Positions 8,287 through 15,358 of a DNA stretch of 64,000 nucleotides are shown here, one piece after another (within the stretch, counting starts at the first letter, position 1; each line of letters opens with the position of its first letter). The stretch is from assembly GCF_014697125.1 (NCBI RefSeq), contig NZ_JACJRG010000015.1, positions 62,001 to 126,000 on the forward strand. Reading direction: 5' to 3'. The stretch comes from Anabaena minutissima FACHB-250. GTDB lineage: Bacteria; Cyanobacteriota; Cyanobacteriia; Cyanobacteriales; Nostocaceae. Made by a program: the position numbers and the translations under genes. The notes below the pieces were generated by a model. That model saw nothing but the letters and a program-made list of their open reading frames with translations, did no database searches and was not told the origin of the DNA.

Positions 8287-9342
8287 ATGAATCTGGTTTT
8301 ACTCCAGAATTGGTTGGATAACGCCTCATTTGCTGTCTTATTTATTACCATGCTGGTGTATTGGGTAGGCGCAACGTTTCCCAATCTGCCAGCCACTAAT
8401 GCTCTAGGAACGGCTGGTATGGCGATCGCTAATTTGTGTATCGCTACCCTACTAGGTGCGCGTTGGCTAGAAGCTGGTTATTTTCCTTTGAGTAATTTGT
8501 ATGAATCCCTATTTTTCTTAGCTTGGGGAATCACTACAGTGCATCTGATTGCAGAAAATTCTAGTCGTAGCCGCCTAGTAGGTGTTTTTACTGCCCCTGT
8601 AGCTATGGGTATCACTGCTTTTGCTACCTTGACATTACCATCAGAGATGCAAATAGCAGAGCCGCTAGTACCAGCGTTGAAGTCTAATTGGCTGATGATG
8701 CACGTCAGCGTCATGATGTTGAGTTACTCCGCTTTGATGGTTGGTTCTTTGCTAGCGATCGCTTTTTTGGTCGTCACTCGCGGAAGAAACATTCAACTAC
8801 AAGGCAGTTCTGTCGGTAATGGTGGCTATCGTACCAATGGCTATCGTTTGCACAAAGCAGGTGAACTAATTTCACAACCAGCAATGCCAACTGTAGAAAG
8901 TAATGGCTTTGTGCGTGTTGAAAGTAATAACAACGGCAACGGCAACACCGCCGTTTTAAACTTAGTTACCACTCCCCAATCCCCAAGCGTAACATCTGCT
9001 GAAACCCTTTCACCCCAACGCCTAAGCCTGGCTGAAACCCTCGACAATATCAGCTATCGGATCATTGGCTTGGGATTCCCTCTACTCACCATCGGTATTA
9101 TTGCTGGTGGAGTTTGGGCTAACGAGGCTTGGGGTTCTTACTGGAGTTGGGACCCGAAAGAAACTTGGGCGTTAATTACTTGGTTAGTTTTCGCCGCCTA
9201 TCTCCACGCTAGAATCACTCGCGGTTGGCAAGGCCGCCGTCCCGCAATTTTAGCCGCCAGTGGCTTGGTTGTCGTTTGGATTTGCTACCTCGGTGTCAAT
9301 CTTTTAGGTAAAGGTTTACATTCTTACGGGTGGTTTTTTTAA
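8287..9342 (+). CDS. ccsA: System II cytochrome c biogenesis protein (CcsA/Ycf5; NCBI often 'CcsB')
   Basis: A 351-residue polytopic membrane protein (about eight hydrophobic segments). It contains the tryptophan-rich haem-handling motif W-G-S-Y-W-S-W-D-P-K-E-T-W at about residues 281-293, with following conserved His. Together with Ccs1/ResB it carries haem across the membrane and attaches it to apocytochromes c (cytochrome f, c6). A variable hydrophilic loop of about 70 residues (about 170-250) with Gly/Asn/Ser-rich sequence lies mid-protein. ATG at 8287, followed by a strong hairpin after the stop. Confidence 0.95.
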   Translation: MNLVLLQNWLDNASFAVLFITMLVYWVGATFPNLPATNALGTAGMAIANLCIATLLGARWLEAGYFPLSNLYESLFFLAWGITTVHLIAENSSRSRLVGVFTAPVAMGITAFATLTLPSEMQIAEPLVPALKSNWLMMHVSVMMLSYSALMVGSLLAIAFLVVTRGRNIQLQGSSVGNGGYRTNGYRLHKAGELISQPAMPTVESNGFVRVESNNNGNGNTAVLNLVTTPQSPSVTSAETLSPQRLSLAETLDNISYRIIGLGFPLLTIGIIAGGVWANEAWGSYWSWDPKETWALITWLVFAAYLHARITRGWQGRRPAILAASGLVVVWICYLGVNLLGKGLHSYGWFF

Positions 9343-9372
9343 AACTAGCTGTTTATCGGTATTTAAAGTCTC

Positions 9373-9405
9373 ATATGCCCGACTTTTTAAAAAAGTCGGG
9401 CATAT
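9373..9405. terminator. Perfect inverted repeat after ccsA (probable terminator)
   Basis: ATATGCCCGACTTTTT pairs with AAAAAGTCGGGCATAT around a one-base centre, 31 bases after the ccsA stop. The stem is GC-rich in the middle with A/T runs next to the loop; no long T run follows, so termination strength is uncertain. Confidence 0.75.
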
Positions 9406-9484
9406 TGCTGCTAGAAATCACAATTTTATTACGGATGAACTAGTATATCGGTCGAAATTATAAATTTAGTTGCAGGAGATTTTT

Positions 9485-9814
9485 ATGACAGATGGATTTG
9501 AGATCCTGAATCATGATGAAGTTGTCACCATAGAACCAGACACCTTCAATAAATTAAATATTGCTAAAACTTTTAAAGTCCGAGATTTGATTACAGCTAT
9601 TAAAGAATATATTGGTGCAGAAGACACATCAGAAGCAAATTTATATACCCAAGGCTTAAATTGCGAAGTTTTGAAATTTACAGCCCAGGGATGGATTAAA
9701 GGAAAAGTTAGACTGGCTTTAGAATTTTGTCCTGATGAACCTGATTCACCATTAGATGAAATTTACGAAATTCATCAACAACTCCAACAAATTGCTAAGG
9801 AATCAGTATGGTAA
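9485..9814 (+). CDS. KGK domain-containing protein
   Basis: 109 residues from an ATG preceded by AGGAG at a good distance; an earlier in-frame ATG-like start at 9470 is less likely. The C-terminal half carries the motif W-I-K-G-K-V-R-L-A-L-E-F-C-P-D-E-P that names the KGK family, a small cyanobacterial family of unknown function. It ends 46 bases before tilS on the same strand and may share a transcript with it. Confidence 0.88.
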   Translation: MTDGFEILNHDEVVTIEPDTFNKLNIAKTFKVRDLITAIKEYIGAEDTSEANLYTQGLNCEVLKFTAQGWIKGKVRLALEFCPDEPDSPLDEIYEIHQQLQQIAKESVW

Positions 9815-9859
9815 GATTCCATACAAAAATCATCAGATGAAAATCTGAAAAATTCCCCA

Positions 9860-10870
9860 ATGGTATGGACTACTCTACACGCAAAAACACATCGCACCAT
9901 CCGATCGCGCCACCTATTTGACCGTCAAAAAAGGCTTTTAGTAGCAGTTTCAGGTGGGCAAGATTCTCTGTGCTTATTTAAATTATTGTTAGATTTACAA
10001 ACTAAATGGGAATGGGATTTAGATATTGCCCACTGTGATCATCGCTGGCGTGAAGATTCTCAAGCTAATGCCCAGCACGTAGAAACTTTAGCTAAAAACT
10101 GGGGTGTATCTTTTTATTTAGAAACAGCTATTAAACCCGTAAATAGTGAGGCGGAGGCTCGTAATTGGCGTTATCAAGCTTTAATTGCGATCGCGCAAGC
10201 TAATAATTACCAATATATAGTCACCGGTCACACCGCCAGCGATCGCGCCGAAACTCTCCTTTACAACTTAATTCGCGGGACTGGTGCTGATGGTTTGCAA
10301 GCTCTAACTTGGCAACGTCCCCTCACTGATCATATTGTGTTAGTGCGTCCTCTGTTAGAAGTCACCCGCAAACAAACAGAGCAATTCTGTCAAGAGTTTA
10401 ACTTGTCAGTCTGGGAAGATTCCACCAATCAAGATTTGAAATACGCCCGTAACCGCATCCGCCAAGAACTCATCCCCTATTTACAACAAAACTTTAACCC
10501 CCAAGCTGAACTAGCTATAGCCCAAACGGCTGAACTACTACAAGCAGAAGTGGAATATTTAGAACAAGCAGCCCAGAAGTTGCGGGAAGAGGTGACAGGT
10601 GACAGGGAACAGGTGACAGACAACTTAGAAAGTTATGCGTTGTCTTCTTTTCTTTTACGCTTAAACCGTAGGGTATTGCAAAAAGCACCATTAGCACTGC
10701 AACGGCGAGTGATGCGTCAAGTGTTACAACAAATACTTCCTGACGCTCCTAATTTTGAACATATCGAGAAATTAACAGCCTTAATTGCAGCCCCCAACCG
10801 ATCGCAAACCGATTCTTTTCCTGGTGGTGCGATCGCTCAAGTCCAAGATGACTGGATCTATTTAAAATAG
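9860..10870 (+). CDS. tilS: tRNA(Ile)-lysidine synthetase
   Basis: A 336-residue protein with the PP-loop SGGQDS at 31-36 and the following D-I-A-H-C-D-H-R-W and G-H-T-A-S-D-R-A-E-T motifs of TilS. It attaches lysine to C34 of the CAU-anticodon tRNA-Ile, converting its specificity to AUA codons. Around residues 240-260 the reading frame runs through four heptanucleotide repeats (10592-10619), giving a short charged insert (EEVTGDREQVTDN). The insert lies in the helical linker after the catalytic domain and keeps the frame open. Confidence 0.95.
   Translation: MVWTTLHAKTHRTIRSRHLFDRQKRLLVAVSGGQDSLCLFKLLLDLQTKWEWDLDIAHCDHRWREDSQANAQHVETLAKNWGVSFYLETAIKPVNSEAEARNWRYQALIAIAQANNYQYIVTGHTASDRAETLLYNLIRGTGADGLQALTWQRPLTDHIVLVRPLLEVTRKQTEQFCQEFNLSVWEDSTNQDLKYARNRIRQELIPYLQQNFNPQAELAIAQTAELLQAEVEYLEQAAQKLREEVTGDREQVTDNLESYALSSFLLRLNRRVLQKAPLALQRRVMRQVLQQILPDAPNFEHIEKLTALIAAPNRSQTDSFPGGAIAQVQDDWIYLK
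10592..10619 (+). repeat. Four heptad repeats (GTGACAG type) inside tilS
   Basis: Units GTGACAG, GTGACAG, GGAACAG, GTGACAG follow each other without a gap. The same heptad family occurs in spacers of this window (for example around 39361 and 62895 in inverse orientation), so this looks like an STRR array that lies in a coding region. Confidence 0.8.
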
Positions 10871-10956
10871 TTCTAAGTAGTGAGTACCGAGTAAAGGTCT
10901 AAACCTGAAGCTGACAACTCGGCACTCAGCACTCATAACTCAACACTCATAACTCC

Positions 10957-12708
10957 CTAAGAAGCTACCAACTCTGGCTGAGATAGTAAACTGCCGATAG
11001 TGTGACGAATTTCAGTAATAGTTTGGAGTTGATAATCACCAGTTTCTTGAATTTGACCCAAAGATTCGCCGATGCTTTGTAGCTTTCGTCGTAATTCATC
11101 TAAGGAATCTTGAATAGGCTGTAGTGCTTCTTGATAGAGATTTACCCGACCCCAGGATTCAGCATTAGCCGTCCGTAGAGAACGTAGATTGTCTTCCATT
11201 TTTTTCAGTTCTTGCTGCTGTTGTTGGAGGTCGTGGGTTTCATTATCAATCATTCCTTGGTCTAGTTCCAACGCAGCACGCATTTGCTCAATTTCACGTG
11301 CCAATTTCTGTAATTCTTGTAACTGTTGTTGCTTCTGTTGTTCCATTTGCGAAAGAATCGGGCTAAAGTCCATGCTGTTTTCTTCTTCAGCATTAGTAAC
11401 TGTCTGCCCTTGTCGCCGTAGTAGGATATTTTGGTGTTGCTTAATCATCTGTTGCCGCATTAACAGATTGCGTCTTTGTCCCACCAAAGTTTCGTTCAGC
11501 ATCTGATAAAGGTCTTGTTCATCTGCAAGGTCTGTTTGCAAATTGACTAAATCCTGACCAGATGCTTGATTAAGCTTACTTTGCAGTTCTTCTATGGTTT
11601 CTTGTTTATATTTAAGTTCTTGTTCTTGATCATGAACAAAGCTAGAGTCTATTTCTAACTTTTCTAATAAATCTTGTATTGTCCTTTGCAGTTCACCTAG
11701 AGAAATATTTTCTAGAGCCTGCACATCAATTTTTTGCCCCGGAAATGTGCAACCAGAAGTTGCCGCTAAAGAGTAAAGTTGTTGGTATAACTCATCTTGA
11801 GATTGCAACTGCTGTTTAATTATGTGAATGTGTTCTTGCTTACTGGCAAGAGTAGACGTATTTACTTTAAATTGGGCGGTTTGTTGCTCTAGAGTATTTT
11901 GAGCTTGTTCCCATGCGTTTTGGCGATCGCTATAAGTTTGCTGTAGTTGCTCAACTTCTTGTTGCTGTTGATCCGCTATGGTTTTTTCTTGTGTAAATTT
12001 TTCCCAATGGGGGGTGAGAGTAGCTTGTTGCTTTTCGACTAGTTCAAAAGCTATGTGGAGATGCTCACGCAGTGTTTCTATCGGAGCAACACGACTAGAC
12101 AACCGATCAAGTAACTCGCTCATCTTGCGACCTTGCGCTTCGTCTAATACTCCTCCTTCTTGGAGACGCTCCTCTAAGCGACGCTGCTCACCCCGTAGAT
12201 GCTCCCAAGCACCTTCTAATTCTTCTCGATTGCGCTCAATTTCTGCTTGCAACTGTTCAATTTGTGCGCGGGATGTGTCCACTTCCTGTTGTTGTGATTC
12301 TAAGCCTTGAAATTCCTCTTCCATGCTTTGCAACTGTTCTAATCGCACTTCCATGTCCATTTCACGGCGATTTAACTCTTGCGCCTGAAATGTCAGCGAT
12401 TCCTTCCATTGATCGATTTCGTCTTCCTTGAGCTTATATTTTTCTAGCTGACGAGAAAAATTTTGCAAAATATTCACGAGAGGCCTACCAGCCTCTTGAA
12501 TTCTCTGCACTTGGCGATTTGGAGTCACTTCTACCAGCACTAATGCGCCATCATTTAATTTGCTAGCTTCTTCCGCAGCTATGACTTCTTCCGACACAGG
12601 ACTCCAATTCTGGTCGGTTCGCTGACAAGCTAGCAGTTTCAGTTCGGTTTTGGAACTACCACCCAGTAAGCCGCCTTTCTGCTTTTGTACTTCTGCTAAA
12701 TACAGCAC
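10957..12708 (-). CDS. hmpF: Pilus motility taxis protein HmpF
   Basis: A 583-residue, Gln/Glu/Leu-rich protein made mostly of predicted coiled coil (about residues 85-560), with a short conserved globular start (LYLAEVQKQKGG, then ELKLLACQR, NDGALVLVEV). This is the HmpF family, required in Nostoc punctiforme for type IV pilus motility and associated with the polar Hmp array. The start codon is GTG. It is transcribed divergently from hmpA-E, the arrangement known for Nostoc. No membrane segment or enzyme motif is seen. Confidence 0.9.
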   Translation of the reverse strand: MLYLAEVQKQKGGLLGGSSKTELKLLACQRTDQNWSPVSEEVIAAEEASKLNDGALVLVEVTPNRQVQRIQEAGRPLVNILQNFSRQLEKYKLKEDEIDQWKESLTFQAQELNRREMDMEVRLEQLQSMEEEFQGLESQQQEVDTSRAQIEQLQAEIERNREELEGAWEHLRGEQRRLEERLQEGGVLDEAQGRKMSELLDRLSSRVAPIETLREHLHIAFELVEKQQATLTPHWEKFTQEKTIADQQQQEVEQLQQTYSDRQNAWEQAQNTLEQQTAQFKVNTSTLASKQEHIHIIKQQLQSQDELYQQLYSLAATSGCTFPGQKIDVQALENISLGELQRTIQDLLEKLEIDSSFVHDQEQELKYKQETIEELQSKLNQASGQDLVNLQTDLADEQDLYQMLNETLVGQRRNLLMRQQMIKQHQNILLRRQGQTVTNAEEENSMDFSPILSQMEQQKQQQLQELQKLAREIEQMRAALELDQGMIDNETHDLQQQQQELKKMEDNLRSLRTANAESWGRVNLYQEALQPIQDSLDELRRKLQSIGESLGQIQETGDYQLQTITEIRHTIGSLLSQPELVAS

Positions 12709-13063
12709 ACCGCTAGTCCTCTTGGTACTTCTTGTATTTGTTAGAAAATATACCTTATATAATTCTGCTAACTTGTCTTATTCACCTAAAATTGGGAAAA
12801 ACAAAACAAACAAAACTATTTATAGACGCTGAATTTTGCGTCCTGATATTTTATAGAAGCGATTTAGTCGCGTTTTTATATTCTGTACTGATGACAGTTA
12901 CGATGACTTCCGTGTTATCACTAACTTTGTCAAAGACTATTAAGAAAATTTACGGTTTATAGCTGAATGGATTCCCTGATCAAAACTAGTACAACAAGGT
13001 GAAAGAAATAACTTTATTTATCGGCTAATATTAACTGCATCAAGAGGAGCTACTTAGAACTAA
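12709..13063. promoter_or_regulatory. Divergent intergenic region between hmpF and hmpA
   Basis: 355 bases, AT-rich, without a supported gene. It must hold the promoters of both hmpF and the hmpA-E operon. A purine-rich GAGGAG at about 13042-13047 lies 16 bases before hmpA and may be its ribosome site. I could not assign a sigma-factor box with confidence. Confidence 0.55.
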
Positions 13064-14218
13064 ATGCAGGGAAATTTACAGGAAATTGATATTCGCAGCA
13101 TCCTGCAATTAATTGAACTAGGACAGCGAACTGGGCAACTTTTAATAGAAAGTTACAGTTTTCACTATCAGGGTAAAGTATCTAAAGAATGTGAACACAA
13201 AGCTTGGTACATCTTTTTCCACAATGGTCAAATTATTTATTGCCAAGAAGGGAATAATAATTTGTCACGAATTAACGATTACTTACGTCACCATCGTGGG
13301 GAATTATCCCTAGATGAACAGCAAATAGACTTGTTAAGTGTAGAAAATGCTTCAGAATATGGCTACCTTTGGATGCTTCTAGAGAAAAATATTGTCAACC
13401 CTGAAAAAGCCCGCGTTCTCATCTATCGCTTGGTTTGTGAGACACTGTTTGACTTGCTGAGTTTACAAAGGGGTCGTTTTATTTTTTATCAGGATACAGC
13501 ACTAGCACCACGATTAACTAGCTGGGAGATTGCGCCTTTAATGGCTAAAATTACCCAACAATTACAAGAGTGGAAGCAGCTGTATCCATACATTCAATCT
13601 CCAGAACAATTACCGATACTCGCCCAAACAGTTCATTTACACTCCTCACTACCAACAACTACAGTTAATAAACTCAAGCAATGGGCAGATGGTCAAACAT
13701 CCCTACGTCAACTCAGTCGTTATCTCGATCGCGATATTTTGACGCTTGCCAAGACAATATATCCATATATACAGCAGGGTTGGCTCAAACTAACATATCC
13801 AAAAACTACAAACTCCCAGGCGCAAGTGAGCCATAAACAAAAGATGAAGATATTATGTATTGACCAAAGCAAGACCACTGGGGAGATTGTAGATTCTATT
13901 TTGCAGCCACAAGGATACGCAGCAATACCGGAGGTAATTACCCTAACTAGTTCCTTAGAAGCAATCAGTCTCATTTTTCAACTCCAGCCAAATCTAGTTT
14001 TATGTGAAATGGCTATGCCGGAATTAAATGGTTATGAGATGTGCGCGATGCTGCGACAATCCCAAGCATTTCGGTATATACCGATGATTATGATGACTAG
14101 TAAAGATAAATTTATAGATCAAGTTAAGGTGAAAATGATCGGGGCAACAGATTTGTTAACAAAACCTTTTAATGATGCAGAATTACTCATGCTGATCCAG
14201 AAATACATCAATATCTGA
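13064..14218 (+). CDS. hmpA: HmpA, PatA-like PATAN domain plus degenerate receiver domain
   Basis: 384 residues. Residues 1 to about 190 match the PATAN (DUF4388-like) domain (QGNLQEIDIRSILQLIELGQ, then WYIFFHNGQIIYC), a protein-interaction module first seen in PatA. A winged-helix-like stretch follows, and residues 262-384 form a CheY-like receiver. The receiver's phospho-acceptor position reads L-V-L-C-E-M-A-M-P, so Asp is replaced by Glu315, and the usual Asp-Asp pair is I-D-Q-S. The switch Lys (T-K-P-F) is kept. First gene of the hmp operon; role in the pathway by homology to N. punctiforme. Confidence 0.88.
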   Translation: MQGNLQEIDIRSILQLIELGQRTGQLLIESYSFHYQGKVSKECEHKAWYIFFHNGQIIYCQEGNNNLSRINDYLRHHRGELSLDEQQIDLLSVENASEYGYLWMLLEKNIVNPEKARVLIYRLVCETLFDLLSLQRGRFIFYQDTALAPRLTSWEIAPLMAKITQQLQEWKQLYPYIQSPEQLPILAQTVHLHSSLPTTTVNKLKQWADGQTSLRQLSRYLDRDILTLAKTIYPYIQQGWLKLTYPKTTNSQAQVSHKQKMKILCIDQSKTTGEIVDSILQPQGYAAIPEVITLTSSLEAISLIFQLQPNLVLCEMAMPELNGYEMCAMLRQSQAFRYIPMIMMTSKDKFIDQVKVKMIGATDLLTKPFNDAELLMLIQKYINI

Positions 14219-14432
14219 TCTGGTGTAGCGAAATAAACTCAATACAATACTTGCTGATCCCATAGACGATGGGGTAAAAGATGTTATCACAGAATCAACC
14301 AACTCTCAGACTAAAGTTATTATCCAGTAAACTTCGTAAAATTTTAGACTTAATTTATACACTAATTATTTGCGGGGAGATCAGGGAATGTTCCAGAGAG
14401 GAACGTCTACACCAGGAGGTAGATAGCCATTT

Positions 14433-14798
14433 ATGAGTACAGTTCTGATTGTGGAAGACAGTCTTGCACAAAGGGAGATGATTACAGACCTCCTGAAAGC
14501 CAGTGGTTTAACAGTCACCCATGCCACTGACGGACTAGAAGCATTAGAGGCAATTCAAACTGAACCCCCTGACCTGGTGGTTTTGGATATTGTCATGCCC
14601 CGAATGAATGGCTACGAAGTTTGCCGTCGATTAAAGTCCGACCCCAAAACCCAAAATGTTCCCGTCGTCATGTGTTCTTCTAAAGGTGAAGAATTTGACC
14701 GCTACTGGGGCATGAAACAAGGGGCGGATGCTTACATAGCTAAACCGTTTCAACCAACCGAGTTGGTGGGAACAGTCAAACAACTGCTGCGAGGATAA
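14433..14798 (+). CDS. hmpB: HmpB, CheY-like response regulator
   Basis: 121 residues, a single receiver domain with all key residues: acidic pair V-E-D-S at 7-10, phospho-acceptor D52 in V-V-L-D-I-V-M-P, and the conserved Lys in A-K-P-F. No output domain. The start is preceded by AGGAGGT (14414-14420). It is expected to be phosphorylated by the CheA of this locus and to act on the pilus machinery. Confidence 0.93.
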   Translation: MSTVLIVEDSLAQREMITDLLKASGLTVTHATDGLEALEAIQTEPPDLVVLDIVMPRMNGYEVCRRLKSDPKTQNVPVVMCSSKGEEFDRYWGMKQGADAYIAKPFQPTELVGTVKQLLRG

Positions 14799-14811
14799 GG
14801 ATGAATACAAC

Positions 14812-15342
14812 ATGGTTAGCAAACCGGACTTTTTAAATGGCAGTGGTCAAGATCACTTTCGTCCTGAATTACAAGTAGAAAGTCCTGAAGGTGAGTTACA
14901 TTTGCGGTTTTACATTCCTTCGCATCAGGAGTTTGCACTACCCGCAACTGGTATCCGAGAAGTGATGGAACTAAGTCCTGACAGAATCACCCCGATTCCT
15001 AATGCTTCTCCTTTACTTTTGGGTACTCTAAATCTACGAGGTCGAGTAATTTGGGTCGCTGATTTAGGTCAGTTTTTAGGGGAAGCAACTCCGTTAAACA
15101 CAGACAAAGCAGAGATTCCGGTAATTGCTGTGCAAGAACAGGACACTATCGTCGGTTTAGCAGTAGACGCAATTGGTGGTATGGATTGGCTAGATGTACA
15201 AAATCTGATGCCACCTACCAACATACCGGATACCATGACTCCCTTTTTGCGTGGAGAGTGGTTATTAGAACCTAAAAATAATCAGTGTCTAAGACTACTT
15301 GATCAAATGGCAATTTTGCGGAGTGCGCGGTGGGCAGGATGA
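14812..15342 (+). CDS. hmpC: HmpC, CheW-like coupling protein
   Basis: 176 residues, a CheW domain: LRFYIPSHQEFALPATGIREVMEL, then LGTLNLRGRVIWVADLG and the C-terminal half with VGLAVDAIGGMDWL. It links the MCP to the CheA kinase. It starts 13 bases after hmpB. Its 3' end is 17 bases before the preferred hmpD start, so translation may be coupled. Confidence 0.93.
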   Translation: MVSKPDFLNGSGQDHFRPELQVESPEGELHLRFYIPSHQEFALPATGIREVMELSPDRITPIPNASPLLLGTLNLRGRVIWVADLGQFLGEATPLNTDKAEIPVIAVQEQDTIVGLAVDAIGGMDWLDVQNLMPPTNIPDTMTPFLRGEWLLEPKNNQCLRLLDQMAILRSARWAG

Positions 15343-15358
15343 AATTGGGAGGGAGGAA

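Noticed and set aside
15299..15358. Start of hmpD at TTG inside hmpC
   Set aside because: The ATG at 15359 has a strong GGGAGG just upstream and gives the natural N-terminus; the earlier start would overlap hmpC by 44 bases.
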